From the NCBI RefSeq assembly GCF_002220775.1, contig NZ_CP019685.1, forward strand, positions 930,001 through 994,000: a stretch of 64,000 nt of DNA, given 5' to 3'. Of this stretch, positions 27,433 through 37,291 are shown in pieces; the stretch's first letter is position 1; each line of letters opens with the position of its first letter. A program made the translations under genes and the position numbers. This DNA is from Campylobacter sputorum (GTDB lineage Bacteria; Campylobacterota; Campylobacteria; Campylobacterales; Campylobacteraceae). The notes below the pieces were generated by a model. The model had not been told where the DNA came from. It did not search any database and saw only the letters and a program-made list of their open reading frames with translations.

Positions 27433-30400
27433 TTTTCATAATACCTTTATTTTGAATATATGATTTTATACTAGGAGAATAATTTTCAAATTTATGAAAT
27501 TCTAAATCATAAAATGGACCATACTTTATATCATAATCCCCATCCTTATTTAAAAAACCATTAGCCACTGGATCATTTGGATGATTTAGTTGCATTATAA
27601 ATTCTGCTCCTACTTTTGATGTTGAATCTTTTAAATATGTAGCAGATTTTGGTGAACCAACAGAGATAAGTTTATATGGTGTTTTTACTCCTTGAATGTA
27701 GTTTATTTTATTTGTTTTAAAGATATCTTCATTTCCTGCACTATGTGTTATTATAATAGTACCTGGCGATAATTGTTGTAGTTTATATGCTGTTAATACA
27801 TCCTTAGTGGTTAAATAATTTGGAAACCATTCTATTATATCACCAATACCAGCATAGGTAGAAGAATTATTTATAAGTCCTACTTTATCAAAGTCTTTAC
27901 TTATAAGTTTGGCACTATTTCTTGCGTCATCATAACTATTCATCATACCATTTATAAATACTATTTTTGTATTATTATTAATATCATCATATGTTAGATC
28001 TGTTTGTTTTCTTAAAGTTTCAAAGTCATCTTTATTACTTAAATCATACTCTTTTTTATAAACTCTACTGTCTGGTGTTTCAAGTATTTTTGTATTATCA
28101 GATAGGCTATTTATAATAGTAATTGGTAAATTCATATCTAAATGACCTCTACTTATAGCTTCCCATAATGTCAAATCTACAACCTTATGATCATTTATTT
28201 TATCAGATGTTAAAACCTTTCCATTATACATATAGACCTTATTATCCCCCATATCTTTATCTAGCATAACAAACTCACTATTGTTTGAGATGATATATGG
28301 ATTATCTTTATAGATAGAGTTTGATATAGGAGATATGGCTATAAATTCTTTATTATATTTATTTAACGAATCACTAAAATATCTTGTAGTATAATTTGCA
28401 AAATTTGAAGCATATTTTGTGTTATCATCTCTATTTGTAGTGATATCCATATTGTTTTTAGTATCAATAGCTCTACTTGTTTCATGAGCTATTACTTTTA
28501 TAATATCTTTTGTTGAAAAAATATTTTTCAAATTTATATAACTAGTATCTGTTTGTAATGAGTAATATCCTTGTATATCTTTATTGTCATATCCTTTTTC
28601 ATCCGTGTATATTAGTTTAGCATTAGTTGGTATGTAGCCTAAATTTGACATAACTGAATTTATTATTATTTTTGTAAATATCTCTTTATCTTGTATATTT
28701 GTATCGTTTGATGACAGATACTCTCTTATGACTTCATTATTATCTATAAGTTCTCTTACCCCTTGAAGCGTATTATAAGTTTTAATATTTTCTTTAAAAA
28801 AGTCACTAAATTTTGCTCTATGAGTAGTTACTATTTGTGTTATAGCATCTGCTATAGTTAAAGAGTCTTCATAATCTCTTTTTATCTCCTCTCTTCCATT
28901 TTCTGTTAAAAGCCTTGTATCAAGAATAGCCTCTACATTTGAACTTATACTTGTATTGTATAGGTCTTTATTTGTTTTAGTTGTATCTCTATTTAGTCTA
29001 GTTAGGTCATCTGAGTTTAATAAATTTGTATTTGTTGATTGTAAATTTTCTAACTCATCTTTGTTTAAATTTGATATATTAGTATTAGCTACTATTAAGT
29101 TACCTTGTCCTATAGTTGCTAATGTCTTTGAGTGGCTATAGCTTAAATTTCTATTGTTTGAATACGAAGCTGATGAAATTTTAGAATTTATATCTTGTGT
29201 TTGATTAGTAGGTGTATTTGATTGGCTGTTTTGTTGATTGTTATTTGTTGTATTCTCTTTTTCTTTTGTATTATTCTTAATAGCATAGTTTGCACTTAAG
29301 CTTAAGTCTGTTCCTTTAGTATAGCTTGTATTTGATAAATTTTCATAAGTTAAAGTATTTGTTGTTAAGTTTAGGTTTTTATTATCTATAAATACTAAGT
29401 TACTATTTTTAGTGTTATCTTTATAGTATCCAGCTGCTATTAGTGAGCCTTTTAAATGAGTGTTATTTTTAGTGTTGATATTTAGCTCATTAGCTGTAAT
29501 TGAGCTAAGGTTTGTTTGTTTAGTTATGGTATTTGAGTTACTTTGGCTGAAATTTGAGTTTATGTTTGATAGTTTAGAGTTATCATAGTTTATCATATTG
29601 TTTGAGATAGCATAAGGATTTGGATTATTACTTTGTGATTTTTCTCCACTTATTCCTATACCAGCTCCCATACTTTTTAATTTGTGAGTTGATAAGTAGC
29701 TATCTCTTTGACTAATTAAACTTAGGTTATTACCTACTTGAATGTTTGCTTTATTATCTGCTCTTAAATTTGCACCTTGTATAGTTGTATCGTTTGATGT
29801 GTTTATGTTTAGATTATTTTTAGCATATAGTAGTGAGTTATTGTGTATTAGGTTATCTATATTTGAATAACCCTGTTTATGATTTATATTTGCACTTCCT
29901 CCACCTCCACCATACATAGTAAAATTTAGACTTCCACCTAACTCTTTGCTATTTTCATTTGATGTATATGTATTGGTGCTACCGTTTATGTTTAGATCTT
30001 TAGTATCTATATTTATATCATTATTAGCTATTAAATTTGAGCCAGTTATGTTAGTGGATTTATCTTTACTAGTTGATAGATTTATGTTGTTTGCTTTTAA
30101 ATTTGAAGATATAGATGTTGTTTGTTTAGTATCTAATTTACTTTGATGAGCACTTACATCTCCTACTATACCTACGCTAAAGCCATAAGTATAACCACTT
30201 GATGAAGACGTAGCTATTTGAGATGTTAGAGCTGTGGTTTTAGAGGCTACATTTGTAGTTGCTAGGGCTATGTTTGTTATATAATATTTTTCTTCATCTT
30301 TTATATTGTCTATTATATCTATTAAATCTTCTATATCGCTTTGATCTATGCCAGCTTCTTTATTATTATATCTTTGTTTTAGTTCTAATAGTTTTGCTTG

Positions 30401-33400
30401 TAAACTAGATTTAGCTTGTTTATATTCATCATACTCTTTTTTTACACTATTTAGCTGTTTTACTGCTTGTTCAAGTTCAATAGCGGCTGGGGCTATTTGG
30501 GCGTATTCGTTTTGGATACTAAGAGACAGAGCTACTTGAGCTTGTTTTAGTGTTGTAGTAGTATCAATTGTGTCAGTTGCATTTGAGATATAGATATTAC
30601 CATCTTTTGATGTTAGTTTTATATCCTCAGTTGTGCTTAGATTTGAGCCTATGATAGTTATATCTTTTTTAGTATTTATATTTAAATTTTTAGCGTTTAT
30701 GTTTGAATTAATACTATTAGTTGAAGTTGTATTCTTAGTAGCTTTTTCATAAGTTGCATTTGCTAGGCGAATTTTAGCTGATGTATCTTTTTTTAGCTCA
30801 GAGAGTGATTTAGGTTTAGCGTCTTTTAGTATATCTTGTATGTGAGCTATGTTTATACTAGTTTTTTTATTTATACTATAACTTTCGTGTGTGTTTGTGG
30901 CATTTAGTATACTAGCTGTATTTGAGTTAATGTTGATATCATTTTTACTCGATAAATTTGCTGTAATAAGCATATTGTTAGCATTTAGGTTAATACTATC
31001 ATTAGCAGTGATGTTTGATAGTTTTGATAAGCCATCTAAACTACCTTGTTCGTTTAATTTAGCAGTATATATTTCTCCACCAGATGTGCCAAGTGTAGCT
31101 GTAAAGGTTAATAATCCTAGCGGATTAAAGCTAGATTTTTTATGAATGCTTTGCTCTTTAATACGTTCTTTAGCTGCTAATATATTTAGGTTATTACCTG
31201 CATTTAAATTTAGATTTGCTCCACTTGATACATCCGATGATATTATATTTAAATCATTTTTAGCAAATAGATTTATATCTTTGTTATCAGTGCTTAAATT
31301 TGAGCCTTGAATATTTGATTTTGCTAAAGAGTGTATATCAAGTGATCTTTTTAATCCACCTAAATTTGATTTACTTGTTTGATTGATGCTTTGATTTGAA
31401 TATAAAGCTCTAGTTAAATTTATATTATTAGCATCTATGTTGATTGTATTAGTGGAATGTAAATTTGATCCTAATATAGTTGTATTTTCTCCTGATATAA
31501 GAGATATGTTTTTAGCATTTAGGTTTGAACTATTTACATTTTGCAATAAGGTTTGAGTATATGTAGTTTTTTTAGATAAAAAGCCTTTAGAAGTTATTTT
31601 TGATTCACTATAGTCATTATCAAGGCTTGATATAACATTTATATTATTTTTTGCATCTATTGCTAAATTTTCACCTGCATATATGTTTGCGCTATCTAGT
31701 GTTATATTATTATTTGATTTTAGATATATAAAATCTTTGGCATTAATATTAGAACCATTGTGAAATATATAATCTCTTTTGTAATACCCTCCATTTGTTT
31801 TAAAATCATAATTACCTTTATTTTGCACTGTATTTACAGATATATCTGCATTAGAAAGCATAGCAATGCTCTTAGCTGAGTTAATGCTAGCACCATTTAT
31901 AAATATATTATTTTTAGCATTTAGATATATATCTTTAGTTGTTGATGATATATCTGATTTTTTACCAATATCAGTATATGTATAATTGCTTTGCTTTATG
32001 GTTTTTTTAGATGATAGGGTTGTATTATAGATATCATTACTAGCAATTAAAGATATTTTATCACCTTTTATTGAGCTAGATAAATTTTTTATATTATTAT
32101 TTGCTTTTAAAATAAAAGCTCCACTAGATGTCATACTTGCTTGATGATTTGTTATATTGTCTGCTTTTATACTGATATTTGATTTACTAGCTATAAAGCC
32201 ATAGTTTCCTAGATTGCCATCTATATCAAGTATGATATCTTCATCAGTATGTATAATAGAAGCAAAGTTTGATGGTATGGTATCTTTTTGCATAATAGAT
32301 CTAAAAATAGAATTTCTAAAATCATAAAAGCTACTAAGTCTATTATGCATATAATCACTATTTGGTAAATCTTGTGTATAAATAGCACTGTTGTTTAGAT
32401 AATAATACTTTGTATCGCTTAAAGCTACACTATTTGATTCAAATTTTGGATGTGTTATGATGGTTTGGTTTGAATTTTTGTTTAAAATTTTAGTAGATGT
32501 ATCAAATCTAGAAAGATAGTTTAAAAAATTGTTGCTATATGCATCTGTAAAATTTGGCTTATTTGTAGCAAGTATAGTGTCATTGTATGAGCCATTGCTT
32601 AGTTTTGAAAGTTGTCCTGTTATCTTACTACCTGCTGCAAATATAGCCGGGTATCCAACTTCTGTATAGTTTGTATTTATACTACCTACACTTCCTCCGC
32701 GATCTTTCCATTTGCTACGCCTCAAAAATCCCCTCTTAACTTTTTCTTGCCAAACATAATTTGCATTTGATGATATGGTGTTTGTTAACTCAAGTCCTTT
32801 GTTGGTTAAATTTGTTTTATAAAGCTTTATATCATTATTAGCATACACTATACTTTTATCATTTAATAAATCATTAACTATGAAATTTATATCACTGCCT
32901 GAAACAATCTGAGAACTTCTAAATTTTGCTAAATCATTGGCATTAATGTTTTGTTTTGCTATGTTATAAATTATATTTCTAGTTTTTTCATGATCTTTAA
33001 TGTCGCTAGTATTTATGTAAGCTACTTTATTATCATAGTCTATTGTTATGCTATCATATATATTTTTACCATGTGCTTTTGTATCTTTGTATAAATTTAT
33101 TACATAAAGATCTTGTGTAGAGTTTATAATCTTTTCTTTTAGAGTAGTATTTATATACTCATTACTTGGATTTTTGTAGTTGTTGTTTATTTTATAAGTT
33201 TTTATTATATCATCTCTTAGCTTACCTATGTCTTGTTTGATTTTTATCTTATATCCTCTTAAATTTATAGTTTTTGAGTTAGAATTTGTAATATAAGTTT
33301 TTAACTCATCTTGTGAATAATTTTTTACATCTTTTGCTATGATACCAATGTCTTTACTAGCATAGATAAGTGATGAGGAATTGTCTATAAGTGAGGATTT

Positions 33401-35575
33401 GTGATCTTTTGTTTTATCATTTTTAATTTTTAAATTTAAAACAGCTATGATATTTGAGCTATCTTTGTTTAATACCAAATCTGCGTTGATATTTATATTA
33501 CCATTGCTATAAATATCTGAATTTGAAATATTATTAATAGTATTTGCACTAAAAGATATATCTTTTGTAGCATATATATTTGAACTTTTGTTAATAATCT
33601 CATTAGCATTTAAACTCAAATTTGCATTAGATACTATTTTATTAAAATTATTTAATCTAGCAACAGCAAACAGATCCATATTGCCATTTGCATATAAGAT
33701 AGAATTATTTATTATGTTATTTGCACTTATGCTTAAGGCATTGTTTGATATAAACTTAGTATTATTTATAAAATTTTTAGCTGTATTTATGGATATATTA
33801 TTCTTAGCATAAAAGCCACCATTATATACAACATTATCATCCTTGATATTTAAACTCAAATCACTTTTAGCTTCTAGTGTTGCATGATTTTTGTAGGTGT
33901 TGGTATTTATATTTAATTTTTTACCACAAGCTATTAAACTATCTTTATTATTTAAATTGTTTGTGTTTATGGTAAAATCACCGCCTGATATGATATTTGA
34001 GCCAATATTATCAAGATTAATTGATTTTAAGAAAATATCACCAGATGATAAAATACTAGATTTGTTTGTATTTAAAAGAGTGTCTGAAATTTCAAGGTTG
34101 ATATCTTTGTTTGAATGGATATTTGAACTATTTTGAGTGATATTTTTTGCTTTTAAATTTATAGAATTATCTACAATGATATCTGAATTTGTATTAGAAA
34201 TTTCATCAGTGCTTGTGCCAATATCTTTGATATTAAGTTTAGTGTTTTCATTTGTAATAGCATCTTTTATATCTAAATTTAATTCATTTGATAAAATTTT
34301 GGAATTATTATTTGAGATTGTATTATCTATAAGTATAAAGCTATGATTGTTTGAAGTTGTAGATAAATCTTTATTGTTAAGATTTGAGTTAGAAGATATA
34401 TCTTTACCTATTATAGATAATGTATTTTTTAAGTTGCGTGCTTTTATATCTAGGGCAGTATTTGTTTGTATTATAGCATTAGTATTATCTAAATTATCAG
34501 CCTTTAACTTAAAGCTATTTGCACTAATGTTTGCAAATTTTACACCATTTCCACTATTTTTTATATTTTTAGCCTCTATCTGTATCTCTTTATTAGATAC
34601 TATATCACCACTATTTATAATATCTCCATTGGAGTTTATTTTTATAAAGCTAGTTGCTATAATTTTACCTTGATTATTTACCCCAATACCATTTTTGGTA
34701 CCTACTAGCTTTATTTTATTAGCATACATTCCGCCAAGAGATGAGCTATCTATAGAAAATTTTGAAGTTTTTATACTATTTTCATTATTTGATAAGATAC
34801 TACCATCTTTGTTAATAGTATTATCTCCAGTTATTATATTTATCTCATTTGCGTGAATGTTTGCATTTATCTTTGCACTATGAGTTAAGATATTTAAATA
34901 ATTGCTCTCATCCTTTAAGCCTCTATTAGTAACTAAAATTTCACCTTTATTAACTGCTATATTTTTAATGCCACCATTTTCATACTCTATATTTCCAGTT
35001 GTTAGTGTTGTAGATTTAGAGTTTATAAAATGTGTGCCATCTATATTTATACCACTTGGATTTGCTATTATTAAATCAGCTCTATCTCCTGCTATTTCTA
35101 TATTGCCTTGTAGATTAGTTTTTTCATGGGAATTTACTTTATTTACTATAAGTTTAGCACTTTCTTTACTTAGTCTTGGGTTAGCTTGGATTTGTCCTGC
35201 TGTTAGGGTGTTGCTTCCACTTCTAGAGTTATTTAAAATAGTTCCGCTTTTAAGAGTATTAAACTCTAAATATTCATTTATAGATACACCTTTAGAAGTT
35301 GGCTTTGTTATGTCTATTTGTATAGCACTATTATTTGTATTTAGTATAATTGGTTGATTAGATATAGGAGCATTAATATCAGCTATTATATTAGCTAAAA
35401 TAAAATTTGGAAATATAAGGGATAAAGAGATTAGGATGGAGAGAGGTTGGTTAAAAGTTTTTAAATTTATGATTTTAGGTTTTTTAGTATTTAAAAATTT
35501 ATAAATGGATAAGTTGTTGGTTAATATTTTATAAAGTAGAGATTTATTATTTAATGAATTGTTTTTATTATACAA
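27425..35575 (-). CDS. cdiA: CdiA/FhaB-like TpsA exoprotein 1 (2716 aa) with alpha/beta-hydrolase toxin tip
   Basis: Giant two-partner-secretion toxin, exported by the CdiB encoded 9 bases upstream. It has an extended N-terminal region, a signal peptide (LSILISLSLIFPNFILANI), a TPS domain with IIANPSGINIDG near residue 171, filamentous haemagglutinin repeats, a coiled-coil-like stretch near 1680-1740 (ELEQAVKQLNSVKKEYDEYK) and a second repeat block with the Gly run MYGGGGGSAN. A pretoxin (about 2201-2445) and a 271-aa tip follow. The tip shows an alpha/beta-hydrolase plan: IVFINGMMNS, then IIITHSAGNED (candidate Ser near residue 2610), then SVGSPKS. The start is TTG with AAGGA upstream; the identical block shared with CdiA2 covers residues 39-1408. 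Confidence 0.88.
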   Translation of the reverse strand: MYNKNNSLNNKSLLYKILTNNLSIYKFLNTKKPKIINLKTFNQPLSILISLSLIFPNFILANIIADINAPISNQPIILNTNNSAIQIDITKPTSKGVSINEYLEFNTLKSGTILNNSRSGSNTLTAGQIQANPRLSKESAKLIVNKVNSHEKTNLQGNIEIAGDRADLIIANPSGINIDGTHFINSKSTTLTTGNIEYENGGIKNIAVNKGEILVTNRGLKDESNYLNILTHSAKINANIHANEINIITGDNTINKDGSILSNNENSIKTSKFSIDSSSLGGMYANKIKLVGTKNGIGVNNQGKIIATSFIKINSNGDIINSGDIVSNKEIQIEAKNIKNSGNGVKFANISANSFKLKADNLDNTNAIIQTNTALDIKARNLKNTLSIIGKDISSNSNLNNKDLSTTSNNHSFILIDNTISNNNSKILSNELNLDIKDAITNENTKLNIKDIGTSTDEISNTNSDIIVDNSINLKAKNITQNSSNIHSNKDINLEISDTLLNTNKSSILSSGDIFLKSINLDNIGSNIISGGDFTINTNNLNNKDSLIACGKKLNINTNTYKNHATLEAKSDLSLNIKDDNVVYNGGFYAKNNISINTAKNFINNTKFISNNALSISANNIINNSILYANGNMDLFAVARLNNFNKIVSNANLSLNANEIINKSSNIYATKDISFSANTINNISNSDIYSNGNININADLVLNKDSSNIIAVLNLKIKNDKTKDHKSSLIDNSSSLIYASKDIGIIAKDVKNYSQDELKTYITNSNSKTINLRGYKIKIKQDIGKLRDDIIKTYKINNNYKNPSNEYINTTLKEKIINSTQDLYVINLYKDTKAHGKNIYDSITIDYDNKVAYINTSDIKDHEKTRNIIYNIAKQNINANDLAKFRSSQIVSGSDINFIVNDLLNDKSIVYANNDIKLYKTNLTNKGLELTNTISSNANYVWQEKVKRGFLRRSKWKDRGGSVGSINTNYTEVGYPAIFAAGSKITGQLSKLSNGSYNDTILATNKPNFTDAYSNNFLNYLSRFDTSTKILNKNSNQTIITHPKFESNSVALSDTKYYYLNNSAIYTQDLPNSDYMHNRLSSFYDFRNSIFRSIMQKDTIPSNFASIIHTDEDIILDIDGNLGNYGFIASKSNISIKADNITNHQASMTSSGAFILKANNNIKNLSSSIKGDKISLIASNDIYNTTLSSKKTIKQSNYTYTDIGKKSDISSTTKDIYLNAKNNIFINGASINSAKSIAMLSNADISVNTVQNKGNYDFKTNGGYYKRDYIFHNGSNINAKDFIYLKSNNNITLDSANIYAGENLAIDAKNNINVISSLDNDYSESKITSKGFLSKKTTYTQTLLQNVNSSNLNAKNISLISGENTTILGSNLHSTNTINIDANNINLTRALYSNQSINQTSKSNLGGLKRSLDIHSLAKSNIQGSNLSTDNKDINLFAKNDLNIISSDVSSGANLNLNAGNNLNILAAKERIKEQSIHKKSSFNPLGLLTFTATLGTSGGEIYTAKLNEQGSLDGLSKLSNITANDSINLNANNMLITANLSSKNDININSNTASILNATNTHESYSINKKTSINIAHIQDILKDAKPKSLSELKKDTSAKIRLANATYEKATKNTTSTNSINSNINAKNLNINTKKDITIIGSNLSTTEDIKLTSKDGNIYISNATDTIDTTTTLKQAQVALSLSIQNEYAQIAPAAIELEQAVKQLNSVKKEYDEYKQAKSSLQAKLLELKQRYNNKEAGIDQSDIEDLIDIIDNIKDEEKYYITNIALATTNVASKTTALTSQIATSSSSGYTYGFSVGIVGDVSAHQSKLDTKQTTSISSNLKANNINLSTSKDKSTNITGSNLIANNDINIDTKDLNINGSTNTYTSNENSKELGGSLNFTMYGGGGGSANINHKQGYSNIDNLIHNNSLLYAKNNLNINTSNDTTIQGANLRADNKANIQVGNNLSLISQRDSYLSTHKLKSMGAGIGISGEKSQSNNPNPYAISNNMINYDNSKLSNINSNFSQSNSNTITKQTNLSSITANELNINTKNNTHLKGSLIAAGYYKDNTKNSNLVFIDNKNLNLTTNTLTYENLSNTSYTKGTDLSLSANYAIKNNTKEKENTTNNNQQNSQSNTPTNQTQDINSKISSASYSNNRNLSYSHSKTLATIGQGNLIVANTNISNLNKDELENLQSTNTNLLNSDDLTRLNRDTTKTNKDLYNTSISSNVEAILDTRLLTENGREEIKRDYEDSLTIADAITQIVTTHRAKFSDFFKENIKTYNTLQGVRELIDNNEVIREYLSSNDTNIQDKEIFTKIIINSVMSNLGYIPTNAKLIYTDEKGYDNKDIQGYYSLQTDTSYINLKNIFSTKDIIKVIAHETSRAIDTKNNMDITTNRDDNTKYASNFANYTTRYFSDSLNKYNKEFIAISPISNSIYKDNPYIISNNSEFVMLDKDMGDNKVYMYNGKVLTSDKINDHKVVDLTLWEAISRGHLDMNLPITIINSLSDNTKILETPDSRVYKKEYDLSNKDDFETLRKQTDLTYDDINNNTKIVFINGMMNSYDDARNSAKLISKDFDKVGLINNSSTYAGIGDIIEWFPNYLTTKDVLTAYKLQQLSPGTIIITHSAGNEDIFKTNKINYIQGVKTPYKLISVGSPKSATYLKDSTSKVGAEFIMQLNHPNDPVANGFLNKDGDYDIKYGPFYDLEFHKFENYSPSIKSYIQNKGIMKNE
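27528..27669 (-). repeat. 142-bp toxin-tip repeat, CdiA1 copy
   Basis: Partner of 24932-25073. Confidence 0.9.
28241..28973 (-). repeat. 733-bp pretoxin repeat, CdiA1 copy
   Basis: Partner of 26208-26940. The encoded pretoxin contains KVIAHETSRAID, a motif like a degenerate zincin HExxH. Confidence 0.9.
31352..35459 (-). repeat. 4108-bp direct repeat, CdiA1 copy
   Basis: Partner of 20105-24212. Just beyond the right edge the two genes have unrelated 5' ends: TTG start next to cdiB here, GTG start after a free leader in the other copy. Confidence 0.9.
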
Positions 35576-35584
35576 AGCATATCC

Positions 35585-37291
35585 TTAAAATGTGTATGTT
35601 AGACCAAAGTTTAAAGCTACTTTATTGGTCTCAAAATATTCTGGCTTACTTAGTGCTTTACCAACAAAGATATCATATCCAAGAGAGCCACTTAGTTTAA
35701 AATTCCCTTTTAATCCAATACCCACGCCAGCTAAAGCATTTTTTGAATCATACAAACCAGCTTGTGGCGTTACCTTACCAATATCAAATGCAAAATATGT
35801 CTTATGATTATTTATATAGTCGTATTCTAAAGTATTGCGGATTAAAAACCCTCTATCTCCAACTAAGCTCATTTCACCATCAAATCCACGAATGCTATAA
35901 TATCCTCCTAGACTTATACGCTCTTGCATAGTTAAAGGAGTGCCATTATACATAGCTTGAAATTTTAAATCATATGTTAAAGGTGTGTTGCTAGATGATT
36001 TGCGAAAGTGAAAATTTAAAATATATTTTTCAAACCTGCTAGTTCCGCCATTATAATCCTCTTCCGGTGCTCTTAGCGATCCTCTAGCACCTGTGCCTTT
36101 TTTATAAGAGGCGCCAAGTATAACAAATCCATTTTCTATATAAAACTGCGAATTTAACCCTATCTCATATCCAGCTGTTTTTCGCCTTTGATTATCCAAC
36201 TCGTAATCTTGTATGAAATTTTTATTTTCTCTCTCCCAAAGACGAAAATATATGCTATTTTTTGAGATTTGATTACGATGATACAAATAATTTAGCGTTA
36301 AATTTCTATTTTTACTTTTTCCACTATATTTATAAACACCATATGCTCCAGCTATAGCTTGATCATAATTATATTTGTATTCGTTAAAATCAAGTGAAAT
36401 TCTACCAAATGGCAAAGTAAAGCCATAATAAATACTATCATTGCCACCATTTTCACTCTCGTTGTTTACTCTTTGATGTTCGCCTCTAAATATATTTTTA
36501 GTGTATGATAGATATAAAATTTCATTAAGTCCTAATAAATTTAAGCCTTGTACACTTGTATCACCCTTGTACTTTCCAGTAGCGTCTGAGCCTGAGTTAT
36601 CAAAGCTAAGTTGAGCTATTATAGGGAAAGATTTTTGTTTAGTGATATTAATATTTGTAAAATTTGGTTTTAATGAAGGGATGAGTTCTATGCCAACTTG
36701 TGCATTTGATGAGTTTTGAAAAACTTCAAGAGCCTGCTCAATATCTCGCAAATTTAAATCATCACTACTGACATTACCGCCAAATGCCATAAATACGGAA
36801 ATTTTATCAGTTGTGCTATTGCTTTCGTTTATCAAGATTTGATCTATTTTTCCTTCAAGCACTTCAAATGTTAATGCTCTTTCTGTTTTTATGTTTTGAT
36901 TAGGGATTATCACGCTTGTGGTTATAAGTCCTCTAGATATTATCTCATTACTAAAAGCAGAGTGCAAAATGGCTATACTCTTTTTGCCAAGACACTGCCC
37001 TTTTTGAAATTTTATCTTTCTAAGCACTTCTTTTAGGTAGTTTGAAAAGTTATCTTTGTTGTTGCCAGTTAAATTGATCTCATTTATTACAAAACAAGGA
37101 TTTTCGTTTAAGATAAGTGAAAATTTATCGTGCTTGTTTTTTGGTTGCAAATTTATGTTTGAGTTTGGCATATTTTCTTGAAGTTGCTTTAAATGTTGCT
37201 GTTCATTTGCGAATTCTCTTTGTTGGATTTGCTTTTCGTTAGAATAAAGCAACGATACAACAAAAATAAAACAAAAGATAATCTTTAGCAT
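35585..37291 (-). CDS. cdiB: TpsB outer-membrane transporter of the CDI system (CdiB/ShlB/FhaC family)
   Basis: A 568-aa two-partner-secretion transporter. It has a signal peptide (KIIFCFIFVVSLLYSNE), a Q-rich linker, a POTRA-type domain (ENPCFVINEINLTGN with a second Cys in KGQCLGKK, about residues 68-145), a second POTRA-like segment (LTFEVLEGKIDQILIN), and a 16-strand barrel from about residue 205 to the terminal LNFGLTYTF with C-terminal Phe. YYSIRGFDGE near residue 465 is the conserved loop-6 RGF/RGY motif. It lies 9 bases before cdiA1 and is the only TpsB here, so it presumably serves both CdiA proteins. AGGTG precedes the ATG. Confidence 0.92.
   Translation of the reverse strand: MLKIIFCFIFVVSLLYSNEKQIQQREFANEQQHLKQLQENMPNSNINLQPKNKHDKFSLILNENPCFVINEINLTGNNKDNFSNYLKEVLRKIKFQKGQCLGKKSIAILHSAFSNEIISRGLITTSVIIPNQNIKTERALTFEVLEGKIDQILINESNSTTDKISVFMAFGGNVSSDDLNLRDIEQALEVFQNSSNAQVGIELIPSLKPNFTNINITKQKSFPIIAQLSFDNSGSDATGKYKGDTSVQGLNLLGLNEILYLSYTKNIFRGEHQRVNNESENGGNDSIYYGFTLPFGRISLDFNEYKYNYDQAIAGAYGVYKYSGKSKNRNLTLNYLYHRNQISKNSIYFRLWERENKNFIQDYELDNQRRKTAGYEIGLNSQFYIENGFVILGASYKKGTGARGSLRAPEEDYNGGTSRFEKYILNFHFRKSSSNTPLTYDLKFQAMYNGTPLTMQERISLGGYYSIRGFDGEMSLVGDRGFLIRNTLEYDYINNHKTYFAFDIGKVTPQAGLYDSKNALAGVGIGLKGNFKLSGSLGYDIFVGKALSKPEYFETNKVALNFGLTYTF

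Noticed and set aside
17831-35575. CRISPR or tandem-repeat array suggested by recurring short motifs
   Set aside because: The recurring motifs are codons of haemagglutinin repeats (N-I-N-A type) in open frames, without constant repeat/spacer spacing.
15513-37291. CDI locus as part of the tRNA-Met island
   Set aside because: The att repeat and arm-like element at 15404-15512 end the island before the CDI genes, and no further att copy was found after cdiB.
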